64,000 nucleotides of DNA from Ruminococcus sp. (GCF_016283395.1 NZ_JAEEMU010000037.1:1-64000); one strand, 5' to 3'; shown: positions 9,477 to 17,986, counted from the stretch's first letter. Numbers and translations: made by a program. Notes: generated by a model not told the origin, from the letters alone.

Positions 9477-11225
9477 ATGGAAAATATTACAGTAAAAATC
9501 AACGGTGTTGAATTAGAAGTCCCCAAGGGCACTACTGTTCTTGAAGCTGCTCACATGGCTGGATTTGAAATTCCTACACTTTGCTATATGAAGGAGATCA
9601 ACGAGATCGGTGCCTGCCGTATCTGCGTTACAGAAGTCAACGAGGGCAGAGGCTTCCGTCTTGTAGCAGGCTGCGTATATCCATGTTCAAACAATATGGA
9701 GATACTCACAAGCTCACCAAAGGTTATCGCTGCAAGAAAGAAGACACTTGAGCTTATCCTTTCAACACATGACAGAAAGTGTCTCTCATGTGTAAGAAGC
9801 GGTAACTGTGAGCTTCAGAAGCTTGCTAAGGACTACGGCGTTGAAGACGCTACAGTATTTGACGGTGTTAAGAACGAGTATGAGGTAGACAATTCTGCTG
9901 CTCATATGTATCGTGACAACAATAAGTGTATCCTTTGCCGCCGTTGCGTAGCTGTATGTGCTAAGACACAGGGCATCGGCGTTATCGGCGCTAACGAGAG
10001 AGGCTTCAAGACATATATCGGTTCTGCATTTGACATGGGACTCGGCGAAACAAGCTGTGTATCTTGCGGTCAGTGTATCGCAGTATGTCCTGTTGGTGCA
10101 CTTTCTGAAAAGGATTACACTAATGAAGTTCTTGCAGCTATCGCTGATCCTGAGAAGACAGTTCTCGTTCAGACAGCTCCTGCTGTACGTGCTGGTCTTG
10201 GTGAATGCTTCGGCAATCCGATCGGTACAAACGTAGAAGGTAAAATGGCTGCTGCTCTTCGCAGACTCGGATTCGATAAGGTATTTGATACAGACTTTGC
10301 TGCTGACCTTACAATCATGGAAGAAGCTACTGAGTTCCTTGATCGTTTCAAGAACGGCGGAACACTTCCTCTTATCACATCATGTTCACCAGGATGGATC
10401 AAGTTCTGTGAGCACTACTATCCTGATCTTCTTCCACATCTTTCAAGCTGTAAGTCACCACAGCAGATGTTCGGTGCAACTGCTAAGACATACTATGCTC
10501 AGAAGATGGGTATTGATCCTAAGAATATCGTTATGGTATCTATCATGCCATGTACAGCTAAGAAGTTCGAGATCGGCAGACCTGATCAGAGCGCTGCAGG
10601 CGTACCTGATGTTGATTATGCTCTCACAACTCGTGAGCTCGGCAGAATGATCGAGCGTGCAGGTATCCTCTTCAACTCACTTCCTGAGGAGAAGTTTGAT
10701 GATCCGCTCGGACTTTCAACAGGTGCTGCTGTTATCTTTGGTGCTACAGGTGGTGTTATGGAAGCTGCTCTCAGAACAGCTGTATACACACTCACAGGCG
10801 AAAACGTAACAGATCTTCCTGAGGTTCGTGGTACAAAGGATATCAAGGAAGCTACATACAATGTTGCAGGCACAGATGTTAAGGTAATCGTTACAAGCGG
10901 TCTTGCTAACGCAAGAAAAGTTCTTGACGATATCAGAGCAGGCAAGTGTGATGCACAGTTCATCGAAGTTATGGCTTGTCCTGGCGGCTGTGTAAACGGT
11001 GGCGGTCAGCCACAGGTTCCAATGGGCGTTAGAAACTTTGTTGACATCAGAGAAGAGAGAGCTAAGGTTCTCTATAATCTTGACAAGTCAATGCCTCTCA
11101 GACAGTCTCATGAAAACCCTGCTGTTAAGAAGGTTTATGAAGAATTCTTCGAGAAGCCGGGCAGCCACAAGGCACATGAGGTTCTCCATACAACATATGT
11201 AAAGAGAAAAGTTAACGAAATATAA
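9477..11225 (+). CDS. hydA: Electron-bifurcating [FeFe]-hydrogenase catalytic subunit HydA
   Basis: 582 residues; makes H2 from NADH plus reduced ferredoxin in the cytoplasm. N-terminal plant-type [2Fe-2S] domain (CYMKEINEIGACRICVTE, about 35-70); the His-Cys3 [4Fe-4S] segment HDRKCLSCVRSGNCELQ near 98; two [4Fe-4S] clusters (CILCRRCVAVC and CVSCGQCIAVCP, about 145-205); then the H-cluster domain with the three signatures TSCSPGW (about 300), MPCTAKK (about 356) and MACPGGCVNGGGQP (about 498). All expected Cys are present. In TSCSPGW a Ser replaces the usual second Cys of TSCCP, a residue linked in related enzymes to a proton-transfer position; worth noting but common in several HydA groups. 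It closes the hydCBA operon before the terminator at 11244. Confidence 0.95.
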   Translation: MENITVKINGVELEVPKGTTVLEAAHMAGFEIPTLCYMKEINEIGACRICVTEVNEGRGFRLVAGCVYPCSNNMEILTSSPKVIAARKKTLELILSTHDRKCLSCVRSGNCELQKLAKDYGVEDATVFDGVKNEYEVDNSAAHMYRDNNKCILCRRCVAVCAKTQGIGVIGANERGFKTYIGSAFDMGLGETSCVSCGQCIAVCPVGALSEKDYTNEVLAAIADPEKTVLVQTAPAVRAGLGECFGNPIGTNVEGKMAAALRRLGFDKVFDTDFAADLTIMEEATEFLDRFKNGGTLPLITSCSPGWIKFCEHYYPDLLPHLSSCKSPQQMFGATAKTYYAQKMGIDPKNIVMVSIMPCTAKKFEIGRPDQSAAGVPDVDYALTTRELGRMIERAGILFNSLPEEKFDDPLGLSTGAAVIFGATGGVMEAALRTAVYTLTGENVTDLPEVRGTKDIKEATYNVAGTDVKVIVTSGLANARKVLDDIRAGKCDAQFIEVMACPGGCVNGGGQPQVPMGVRNFVDIREERAKVLYNLDKSMPLRQSHENPAVKKVYEEFFEKPGSHKAHEVLHTTYVKRKVNEI

Positions 11226-11243
11226 TGAATAGCTGAATTCATT

Positions 11244-11272
11244 AAGAGCGGACTTTATGTCCGCTCTTTTTT
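11244..11272 (+). terminator. Terminator of the hydCBA operon
   Basis: Ten-bp stem AAGAGCGGAC / GTCCGCTCTT with loop TTTAT and a T-rich tail, about 20 bp after the hydA stop. Confidence 0.9.
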
Positions 11273-11283
11273 ATGACGGTTTA

Positions 11284-11312
11284 TTGACATAAACAGAATA
11301 AAGTGTTATAAT
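11284..11312 (+). promoter_or_regulatory. Consensus promoter of the zinc-ribbon gene
   Basis: TTGACA (11284-11289), 17-bp spacer, TATAAT (11307-11312): a perfect sigma-A consensus in front of a leader of about 125 nt. Confidence 0.9.
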
Positions 11313-11319
11313 TAATATG

Positions 11320-11430
11320 AGCTTAATAATCGTTTTATGGCGGTTAGTGCCTCGAATGAAATTCGGGGAGCGCAAATTAATTAATATAAAATAAATTTGC
11401 GCATCACATTAATTAGGAATAATAAAAAAT
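11320..11430 (+). other. Structured leader RNA before the zinc-ribbon gene
   Basis: Two hairpins are visible: CCTCGAAT / ATTCGGGG (11350-11368, G-U included, GAA loop) and GCGCAAATT / AATTTGCGC (11370-11402). The second has no U tract, so it is not an ordinary terminator. ATTAATT repeats occur before and after the second stem. No known riboswitch class was recognised. Confidence 0.45.
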
Positions 11431-11442
11431 GGGGGGAAGTAA

Positions 11443-11664
11443 ATGGATAAGGTGTGTGAATTCTGTGCCGCAAAAGTGGTAACAGGTATACTGACAACTC
11501 CATATGCTGTTCAGTTTTATCCTGAGGGCGAGGAAAAAAAATTAAAGCCCAAAAGAAGTCAGGTCATCTGTGATGCTTGTCCGCAGTGCGGACATATTCA
11601 GAATCTTCGTCTGAAGGATCCTGAAAACATTATGAAGTATCGTTATACTATTCTTGATGACTGA
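11443..11664 (+). CDS. Small zinc-ribbon protein, unknown function
   Basis: 73 residues with two CxxC-type knuckles: CEFCAAK at residues 5-8 and CDACPQCGH near 47-54. Four properly spaced Cys suggest a single zinc-ribbon fold. The rest is Lys/Glu-rich with no membrane segment, so it is probably cytoplasmic. The ATG follows GGGGGGAAG. It has its own consensus promoter and a structured leader of about 125 nt, which suggests dedicated regulation and possibly high expression. The next gene, rubrerythrin, begins about 95 bp later and could be co-transcribed, hinting at a metal or redox context, but that is only proximity. I do not recognise the family. Confidence 0.75.
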   Translation: MDKVCEFCAAKVVTGILTTPYAVQFYPEGEEKKLKPKRSQVICDACPQCGHIQNLRLKDPENIMKYRYTILDD

Positions 11665-11760
11665 TCAAGTTGGTTTTACGTTCAAAGCGGAAATAAAGTT
11701 TATGTGATGAATAAAATAAATCTGCATGAGCAATAATACTTCCAAAAGGAGGTAATCATC

Positions 11761-12378
11761 ATGCAGACTAATTTTAACGACAGTCAGACAAAAGTAAATC
11801 TTATGAGAGCCTTTGCAGGTGAATGTCAGTCCCGTCAGCGTTACTATCAGGCAGCGTTGAAAGCGCAGCAGCAGAATCTTGTGGGACTTGAGAGAATGTT
11901 CCGCTTTACTGCTGAGCAGGAGGAACGTCATGCTTTGGTATTCTGGAAACTGATGAAGGAAGCAGCAGGGCAGAGCATTGATATAAGTGCAGGATTTCCT
12001 GCGGACGTATTCGATGAGGTTCAGCAGCTTCTTGATGCATCAGGAAAGGAAGAGGAGAAGGAGTATTCTGTGGTTTATCCTGATTTTGCACGTATTGCTG
12101 CAAATGAAGGATTTCAAGATACAGCCTCTAAATTCAGAATGATCGCAGAGATCGAAGACAGTCACCGTAAACGTTTTGCTTACTATGCAAAGCTTTACCG
12201 TGAGGACAAGCTTTTCCGCAGTGACGATACTGAGCAAAGATGGATATGTCTTAATTGCGGACATATCCACACAGGTACGGAACCTCCGAGGGATTGCCCT
12301 GTGTGCAATGCTCAGCAAGGATATTTTATACGTGAAACGGAAGCGGCTTTTACGTCATGTGATATCATAGGCAAATAG
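11761..12378 (+). CDS. rbr: Rubrerythrin
   Basis: 205-residue rubrerythrin that reduces hydrogen peroxide to water in anaerobes. The ferritin-like four-helix domain (about 1-150) has the diiron ligands in FAGECQSRQRYY, TAEQEERHA and EIEDSHRKRF; the C-terminal rubredoxin domain has WICLNCGHIHTG and CPVCNAQQ, a complete Cys4 iron site. A perfect AAAGGAGG precedes the ATG. Compared with some rubrerythrins the diiron domain has an extra segment (about 80-105, DVFDEVQQLLDASGKEEEKE). No PerR-like box was found upstream. It ends at the bidirectional terminator shared with the convergent MATE gene. A role in oxidative-stress protection of the hydrogenase is inferred from chemistry only. Confidence 0.93.
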   Translation: MQTNFNDSQTKVNLMRAFAGECQSRQRYYQAALKAQQQNLVGLERMFRFTAEQEERHALVFWKLMKEAAGQSIDISAGFPADVFDEVQQLLDASGKEEEKEYSVVYPDFARIAANEGFQDTASKFRMIAEIEDSHRKRFAYYAKLYREDKLFRSDDTEQRWICLNCGHIHTGTEPPRDCPVCNAQQGYFIRETEAAFTSCDIIGK

Positions 12379-12403
12379 TTTATACCCTTAGTGTATAAGA
12401 ATA

Positions 12404-12445
12404 AGCCCGAAAGCAGTTCAGAGACATTGCTTTCGGGCTGTTTAT
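12404..12445. terminator. Bidirectional terminator, rubrerythrin / MATE
   Basis: Perfect 12-bp stem AGCCCGAAAGCA / TGCTTTCGGGCT with a 12-nt loop, followed by GTTTATTT on the plus side. It lies between two convergent genes. Confidence 0.85.
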
Positions 12446-12450
12446 TTGTA

Positions 12451-13812
12451 TTACAGTTTAAGACGCTGTTTTTTTATTTTTTTCATAATAACAAAGAATA
12501 CGATTATTTCGACGGTGAATGTCATTGCCCATGATATAAGATATGAAAGATACAGGCTTTTGAGAGTGTGATACTGCGGTATCCTGAAAACTATATATAT
12601 CCAGCCAAGTCTCATTCCCACAACACCTGCTACAGTGATAAGCATAGGCAGTACAGAGCGTCCCAGACCTCTTATAAGACCTGTTGCAACGTCCATAAGA
12701 CCGCACAGGAAATATGGTATCATAATATATGTCATACGAACGATACCGTAATCAATAGCTTTTTCCGAGTCTGTTATATATATGGAAAGAAGAGGTCTGC
12801 CGAAGAAAAGTGCTGTTAGACCTAATACAAGTCCTGTACAGAATACGGATATGAGACACACCCATGTTATCTTGCGTATCCTGTCGATTTTTCCTGCACC
12901 GTAGTTCTGACCTGTGAAGTTAAGCGCAGTCTGACTGTAGGAGTTCATTGAAGTATAGACAAAGCCCTCTATATTCTGTGCAGCTGCATTTCCTGAATTT
13001 GCAATAGCTCCGAAGGAATTTATTGACGACTGTATTATTACGTTGGATATTGCAAACAGAGAGGACTGTATGCCTGCGGGGAAACCTATCTGTAGAATTC
13101 TTTTCAGCTGCCTACCGTATATGTGCATCTTTTTCAGTTCAAGCTTGCAGGCATCGTCTCTTCTCATCAGTGCTCGTATTATCAGTGCAGCCGAGAGAGC
13201 CTGAGATATAACTGTTGCAAGTGCAACTCCCGAAACATTCATTTTGAAACCGATAACAAATATCAGGTTCAATACAACGTTCAGTATTCCTGCGGCGGTA
13301 AGATAATAAAGCGGACTTTTTGTGTCTCCTGCGGCTCTTAAAATAGCTGAGCCGAAATTATAAAGCATACTTGCGATCGTTCCGCAGAAGTATATCCTCA
13401 TATACGAAACAGCAAGGTCGAGCTGGTCGGGGTGAGTATGCATAAGGCGGAGAAAAGTCTCGGAAAAGACAACGCCCACGACGGTCAGTACAGAACCGCA
13501 TATCAGAGCTGTAGGTATGGCTGTATGAACTGTCCTGCGGACATCTTCACTTCTTCCCGAGCCTATACCGTGCGCAACTGTTACGCCTGCACCGACAGAA
13601 AGACCTATAAAAAGGTTGACCATGAGATTAATGAGAGCACCTGTAGCTCCAACCGCTCCAACAGAATTGCTGCCGTTGCACTGTCCTACAACAACAAGGT
13701 CGGCGGCATTGAATAAGAGCTGGAGGATACCTGTCAGGATAATAGGTATGGTATAGAGTATGACTCTGCTTACCAGAGGTCCCTCGCACATATCATAGGA
13801 TTTGCTTTGCAT
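12451..13812 (-). CDS. MATE-family multidrug/Na+ antiporter
   Basis: 453-residue MATE-family exporter with about 12 membrane segments in two six-helix halves. Family features include the opening VSRVILYTIPIILTGILQLL, the NAADLVVVGQ loop after helix 1, and the matching LQIGFPAGIQSSLFAISNVI at the start of the second half. These carriers expel cationic drugs or metabolites in exchange for Na+ or H+; the substrate cannot be deduced. The ATG at 13812 is chosen because AGGAG lies six bases before it; an in-frame GTG at 13833 would overlap the leader hairpin. It lies downstream of plsY on the same strand but is separated by a terminator. In this organism Na+ coupling would suit the Na+ pumps nearby. 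Confidence 0.93.
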   Translation of the reverse strand: MQSKSYDMCEGPLVSRVILYTIPIILTGILQLLFNAADLVVVGQCNGSNSVGAVGATGALINLMVNLFIGLSVGAGVTVAHGIGSGRSEDVRRTVHTAIPTALICGSVLTVVGVVFSETFLRLMHTHPDQLDLAVSYMRIYFCGTIASMLYNFGSAILRAAGDTKSPLYYLTAAGILNVVLNLIFVIGFKMNVSGVALATVISQALSAALIIRALMRRDDACKLELKKMHIYGRQLKRILQIGFPAGIQSSLFAISNVIIQSSINSFGAIANSGNAAAQNIEGFVYTSMNSYSQTALNFTGQNYGAGKIDRIRKITWVCLISVFCTGLVLGLTALFFGRPLLSIYITDSEKAIDYGIVRMTYIMIPYFLCGLMDVATGLIRGLGRSVLPMLITVAGVVGMRLGWIYIVFRIPQYHTLKSLYLSYLISWAMTFTVEIIVFFVIMKKIKKQRLKL

Positions 13813-13825
13813 AAAAACTCCTAAC

Positions 13826-13846
13826 TGCCGCACGAATGGCGGCGAT
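13826..13846 (-). other. Hairpin before the MATE ribosome binding site
   Basis: Minus-strand GCCGC-CATTCGT-GCGGC hairpin ending a few bases before AGGAG. It resembles the last hairpin in the DUF4250 leader (CCGCCATTACGGC). A shared regulatory element is possible but may be coincidence. Confidence 0.35.
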
Positions 13847-13860
13847 ATAAAAAACGGCGC

Positions 13861-13886
13861 AAAAAAGCCCCCGAAGGGACTTTTTT
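13861..13886 (-). terminator. Terminator of plsY
   Basis: Minus strand AAGTCCC-TTCG-GGGGCTT stem (one G-U) flanked by A and T runs. It overlaps the plsY stop codon and separates plsY from the MATE gene. Confidence 0.85.
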
Positions 13887-14520
13887 AATCATTGGTGTTT
13901 TTTCTTATTCTTGCGATCTCCTGATCTTTTTTCCACAGGAAGCTTATATGTGCTTCTGTACCGTTCTGGATACGTTTGAAGTTTTCAATGTGCTTGAATA
14001 GTATTACAAGTGATATTACTGAAAGGATAGAAGTACCTATTGGATCGCCCGTCATAAGAGCATAGGCAAGGGTGAATATGACCGAGCCGGTTATGGGGAC
14101 TACACATACATAGTCCAGTGAGAAGCCGAGAAAGATCTCGAACATGAGCATAGTAATAAAGAGTATGGGATTAAAAGCAAGAATAGTACCGCCAAGTGAA
14201 GCAAGGCCTTTTCCGCCGTGGAACTTCATGAGCACAGGGAAAATGTGACCGAGTATGCAGCAGGCTCCCGACAGTATCTTTGCGAACTTTATCTGCGGAA
14301 ACAGATAATAGGCGATAAGCGAAGCTGCCACAGCCTTTGCGATATCGAAAAGTGCCACAAAAAGACCTGCTTTTTTTCCTATTGTAATAACAGCATTTGA
14401 AGCACCCGCATTACCTGATCCTCTTTGCCTTATGTCAAAGCCTTTAAATTTCGAGAGAATGAATGCGGGATTGATGTTACCAAAGAAGTAACCGAGCAAG
14501 GCGCAGAGCATGATCTGCAT
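13885..14520 (-). CDS. plsY: Glycerol-3-phosphate acyltransferase PlsY
   Basis: 211-residue membrane enzyme that transfers an acyl group from acyl-phosphate to glycerol-3-phosphate, the first step of phospholipid synthesis. All three PlsY motifs are present: RQRGSGNAGASNA near residue 31, GHIFPVLMKFHGGKGLASLGG near 91 (phosphate-binding), and HIENFKRIQNGTEAH near 178. Five to seven membrane helices are expected. A string of six G precedes the ATG at a suitable distance. It is apparently monocistronic, ending at a terminator that overlaps its stop. The upstream region toward the tandem repeats is divergent; no good minus-strand promoter was recognised there. Confidence 0.95.
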   Translation of the reverse strand: MQIMLCALLGYFFGNINPAFILSKFKGFDIRQRGSGNAGASNAVITIGKKAGLFVALFDIAKAVAASLIAYYLFPQIKFAKILSGACCILGHIFPVLMKFHGGKGLASLGGTILAFNPILFITMLMFEIFLGFSLDYVCVVPITGSVIFTLAYALMTGDPIGTSILSVISLVILFKHIENFKRIQNGTEAHISFLWKKDQEIARIRKNTND

Positions 14521-14620
14521 AGATGATCCCCCCTATAAGTGCCGTAGTATATAAATCCCTTGTTAAAAAAATATCTAATGACCTTTATTCAATATTATAT
14601 TACCATATTTTCACGAAAAA
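14521..14620. other. Non-coding spacer between plsY and the repeat array
   Basis: About 100 bp of AT-rich sequence upstream of the divergent plsY; together with the array it makes a 680-bp gene-free stretch. No convincing promoter or RNA was recognised here. Confidence 0.4.
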
Positions 14621-15185
14621 GTAAATACCCTGAAAGAAATCTGAGTTCTGCATAAAAAATATTTGAAAAAGTTGTTTCGGTTTGAAAGAAATATACGATT
14701 AGAGTATATGAAGGGACAAAAAACAATGCGCATTGAAAAGAAATATCCTGAAAAATCCGAGTTCAGCTAAAAATTTGAAAAAATTGTTTCGGTTTGAAGT
14801 AAATTTACGATTAGAGTATATGAAAGGGAAAAACGATGCGCATTGAAAAGTAATACCCTTAAAAAAATCCGAGTTCAGCAAAAAAATTGAAAAAGTTGTT
14901 TCGGTTTGAAGTAAATTTACGATTAGAGTATATGAAAGGGAAAAACAATGCGCATTGAAAAGTAATACCCTGAAAGAAATCCGAGTTCAGCAAAAATATT
15001 TGAAAAAGTTGTTTCGGTTTGAAGTGAATTTACGATTAGAGTATATGAAGGGTGGAAAAACGATGCGCATTGAAAAGTAATACCCTTAAAGAAATCCGAG
15101 TTCAGCAAAAAAATGAAAAAGTTGTTTCGGTTTGAAAGAAATATACGATTAGAATATATGAAAGGGAAACAATGTGCATTAAAAA
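14621..15185 (+). repeat. Five-copy ~112-bp tandem array of promoter + SD + micro-ORF units
   Basis: Five direct repeats with a 112-113-bp period (TTGTTTCGG cores begin at 14672, 14784, 14896, 15009 and 15122). Each unit carries TTTCGGTTTGAA-n-TACGATTAGA, readable as TTGAAR-17-TATATG, then AAGGG and an ATG: ORFs at 14726-14770 (14 codons, MRIEK...), 14836-14853, 14948-14965 and 15063-15080 (each MRIEK-stop), and 15172-15192 (MCIKKK-stop). In units 1 and 3 the start lies in the 12-bp perfect palindrome CAATGCGCATTG. The ACCCTT at the head of the next unit can pair with the AAGGG. The array ends directly at the ribosome binding site of the ECF sigma gene. Confidence 0.85.
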
Positions 15186-15203
15186 GAAATAGGAGAATTA
15201 ATT

Positions 15204-15764
15204 ATGAATGATAATGAATTACGGCAGTTGATTAAGTCGTATCCCGAAAAGGGACAGAGAGCATTTTATGACAAATACTTCAACTATGTTTATACGATCG
15301 TCTTTTCGTATTTGAAAAACTGTGGAAGAACAGAGGACGTAGATGAATGTGTGGGAGATGTATTTGCACAGTGTTTTCTGTATTTTGACAAGCAGGAAAC
15401 AATTGAAGGAGATATGAAAGCTCTTGCAGCATCAATAGCGCGTCGCAGGGCAGTGGACACATACAGAAAGCTTGTTAAGCACAGCGGAAATATTTCCATA
15501 GAAGAATGCGAAGAGGAGCTTCGTTCGTCCGAAGATGTTGTTGAAACATCGGAAACGTCTGAACTCAGACAGATATTATACAGCAAAGTCAAAGAGCTTG
15601 GTGAACCTGAAAGTACTATAATCATACATAAGTACTATTACGGCAGAACATCTACTGAAATAGGTGAGATAGTATCAATGTCGGGAGATGTTGTGCGTGT
15701 AAGGTGCAGCAGGGCAATAAAGAAATTACGCGAATTGCTTGTAAAAGTAGGCATAAATGGATAA
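15204..15764 (+). CDS. ECF-type sigma-70 family RNA polymerase sigma factor
   Basis: 186 residues with sigma region 2 (about 15-85: RAFYDKYFNYVYTIVFSYLK, DVDECVGDVFAQCF) and region 4 (about 125-180: TIIIHKYYYGRTSTEIGEIV, VRVRCSRAIKKLRELL helix-turn-helix), without regions 1.1 or 3. This is the extracytoplasmic-function class, directing polymerase to a small regulon after release from an anti-sigma. AGGAG precedes the ATG. The gene overlaps the ribosome binding site of the next gene, whose product has the layout of a membrane anti-sigma. The five-unit array directly upstream is a strong candidate for autoregulated promoters. The inducing signal is not evident. Confidence 0.9.
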   Translation: MNDNELRQLIKSYPEKGQRAFYDKYFNYVYTIVFSYLKNCGRTEDVDECVGDVFAQCFLYFDKQETIEGDMKALAASIARRRAVDTYRKLVKHSGNISIEECEEELRSSEDVVETSETSELRQILYSKVKELGEPESTIIIHKYYYGRTSTEIGEIVSMSGDVVRVRCSRAIKKLRELLVKVGING

Positions 15765-15777
15765 GGAGGAAAATACT

Positions 15778-17745
15778 ATGAAAGATGAGTTTGATATTAT
15801 GTTCAGCAGAAAAGAAAGTGATATTGAGAAAATAGCCAATAACTATCCTGCGGCAGGACAGAGAGAAAAAGAAAAGATATATGAAATATGCAGAAGAAAG
15901 TATAATATACAGAAATCAGAGGAGAAAGCGTCAGATAGTGACGGTTTTATAAAGCAGGCAGAGGGCGTTGAGGTGTATAAGCGACCTAAGTTATACCGTT
16001 TCATCAGTGTGGCAGCAGCAGTTGCTATCGTTGCAGGCGGAGTCGGCGGTTATGCATTTTTGAAGAACAGAAATTGGAACAATTTCGGAGCAGGCTCTAA
16101 TGACCCTGTGCAGACAGAGCCTGGAGTGCCGCAGGAGCTTATCGACGAGCTGAACGCTGTAACAGATGAAATGCTCAGCAAGCTTGAAAGGTATGAAGCT
16201 TTCCATTATGGCGTTGGAGTAGATACAGAGGATTGTTTTAGCGGTTCCGTTGCATTGACAGATGATCCTTCCGTTGATGCTGAAAAGTTACAGCTGAGAT
16301 ATTGCAAGGTCACAGATGAAGAACTGAACAGTATAGAGAAAATGGAAGCTTTCAGCAAGTCTTTCCTTACAGCAGATCTGCGTTCTAATGATTTTGTCTC
16401 AGTAAAAGATGATGGAAACGATGAAGAAAACATTTCTTTGATATATCCTGACACATTTTTAGAAAATCACACTTGTTTTGATTTCGTAAGCTATAATGAT
16501 TCATTATACAGCCTTGACAAAACATCAGATGAGATCAGCGTTTGCCTTACAGAGTTCAGCAAGTATGAACTTGTAAGCTCTGAATTCTATGATGAGAACG
16601 ATGCAGGCGAAAGAACGTCCTTGCTCGGTTACGGCTCTGATGTTATCAAGTGCGAGCGTGTATATAAAATGAGCGATGACAGGTTCGTTACAATCGTTCT
16701 GGATATTGTTAAGGAAGACGATGAGAACGGTGCAGCATGGAAAATAGATAAATGGGACATCTTCGAGAAAGACAGCGAAGGTGAAGTGCTGACACGTAAG
16801 AAATCAAAGAACAGCTTTAATCCCGAGAATATTGAGAATGTTACAAACGCTGATGCTGAAGGTGAGTTTGCAGAGTTACAGCTCCATGAAATGAAGATAT
16901 ATCATTCAAAAGATGAAGCAGAGCAGGCTTTTGTAGAGTATCAGGATGCATGGAAAAATCATACATACGAATTCAAGAAAGTCGATGTTGAAAAGTATGC
17001 AGACCAGTTGCTTTCAGCAGCAAATGCAGAGAAACTCAACACACTTGAAAACAAGAGCTATCTGTATCATATTTGTGCAAATGTGTTCCATTATTATGAT
17101 ACAGCAGAGGTGAAATTCGTCATTGACGGAGAACAGCTGGCACTTAATTACCACGAAGAGTATGAACGTGTTTTAGATAATAAACAGCTCTATTTTTACA
17201 ATAAGATCACAAGCAGAAGTGATAACGAATACGAAAAAGTAAGCGTGTATGTTCGTGACGGAAATGAGGGTGTAAATTACTACCCGACAGATAAGACATA
17301 TAGTAAACAAACATTTTCTGAAGATGATATAAAAATGGCAGGAGCATATATCCCTGATAATTACAGAGTAGCTTACTGTGATGATTATGAGAAGCCTGGA
17401 GTACAAGAAGCTTGGGAATTCGGCAATACATTCGGAGAATTTAGTAATTTGGATAGCTTTGTATTACTTAGTGATTTTGATCAGTGGCATATTGAGGGCG
17501 TAGAAAATATCCTCGGAAGAGACTGTGCTCATGTAAATCTCATTTATAATGACGGTTTTAATGAAAATACCGTCGATAGATGGATAGACATCAGGACAGG
17601 TCTGGTATTGAAGTCTTCAACGAAAAGTGATGTTTTATCACAAACTACTGAGGTCACTGAATTAAAGCTCAACGAACCTGTTGAGAAAGTAGATTATGAT
17701 CTTACAGGATATACATTCGTAGAGAATGAAAGAGGAGGCTTCTGA
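15778..17745 (+). CDS. Putative membrane anti-sigma factor with large extracellular domain
   Basis: 655 residues. Residues 1-70 form a charged cytoplasmic segment (MKDEFDIMFSRKESDIEKIA...), one membrane helix spans about 74-95 (RFISVAAAVAIVAGGVGGYA), and about 560 residues, rich in Asp/Glu/Tyr, lie outside. This is the layout of an ECF anti-sigma with a sensory ectodomain. The ectodomain matches no family I recognise; a MucB/RseB-like or outer-membrane-lipoprotein-sorting-like fold is possible in the last 150 residues (HIEGVENILGRDCAHVNL, WIDIRTGLVLKSST), which resemble lipoprotein-regulatory domains. The ATG at 15778 sits after AAGGAGG inside the sigma gene end, so the two are translationally coupled. 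Function is inferred from context and topology. Confidence 0.7.
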   Translation: MKDEFDIMFSRKESDIEKIANNYPAAGQREKEKIYEICRRKYNIQKSEEKASDSDGFIKQAEGVEVYKRPKLYRFISVAAAVAIVAGGVGGYAFLKNRNWNNFGAGSNDPVQTEPGVPQELIDELNAVTDEMLSKLERYEAFHYGVGVDTEDCFSGSVALTDDPSVDAEKLQLRYCKVTDEELNSIEKMEAFSKSFLTADLRSNDFVSVKDDGNDEENISLIYPDTFLENHTCFDFVSYNDSLYSLDKTSDEISVCLTEFSKYELVSSEFYDENDAGERTSLLGYGSDVIKCERVYKMSDDRFVTIVLDIVKEDDENGAAWKIDKWDIFEKDSEGEVLTRKKSKNSFNPENIENVTNADAEGEFAELQLHEMKIYHSKDEAEQAFVEYQDAWKNHTYEFKKVDVEKYADQLLSAANAEKLNTLENKSYLYHICANVFHYYDTAEVKFVIDGEQLALNYHEEYERVLDNKQLYFYNKITSRSDNEYEKVSVYVRDGNEGVNYYPTDKTYSKQTFSEDDIKMAGAYIPDNYRVAYCDDYEKPGVQEAWEFGNTFGEFSNLDSFVLLSDFDQWHIEGVENILGRDCAHVNLIYNDGFNENTVDRWIDIRTGLVLKSSTKSDVLSQTTEVTELKLNEPVEKVDYDLTGYTFVENERGGF

Positions 17746-17756
17746 TACTCAAAAAT

Positions 17757-17795
17757 ATCCCCTTTGCGTTATGCAAAGGGGATTTCTTATTCTTT
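17757..17795 (+). terminator. Terminator of the sigma/anti-sigma operon
   Basis: Perfect 11-bp stem ATCCCCTTTGC / GCAAAGGGGAT with loop GTTAT and a T-rich tail. Confidence 0.9.
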
Positions 17796-17904
17796 GAATA
17801 AAAGAGATAAACTCTCTGATCTTATTAATATATATGCCATATTTTGTATAAAGAAAAAAATAAATAGAAATTCTTTAAAAATAGTAGCTTTTTATTTTGA
17901 AGTG

Positions 17905-17913
17905 TGATATAAT
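17905..17913 (+). promoter_or_regulatory. Extended -10 promoter of the oxaloacetate decarboxylase operon
   Basis: TGATATAAT (TATAAT at 17908-17913) with a weak -35 (TAGCTT at 17885-17890). It gives a leader of about 105 nt. The same TGATATAAT form precedes the hydrogenase operon. Confidence 0.65.
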
Positions 17914-17986
17914 AAATCTGATTTGGGATTTTTTACAGAAAAGCATTTGACTATAAAAAATTCATATAAATCACTATGTATATTAT

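Noticed and set aside
14699..15108. Two near-identical 60-codon minus-strand frames (14699-14881 and 14923-15108)
   Set aside because: They are generated by the tandem repeat itself, lack ribosome binding sites, and the amino acid composition (Phe/Ile/Ser-rich) simply mirrors AT-rich repeat sequence.
14621..15185. CRISPR array
   Set aside because: The repeats are ~112 bp with no variable spacers and vary slightly throughout; the unit contains promoter-like and start-codon signals, and no cas gene is near.
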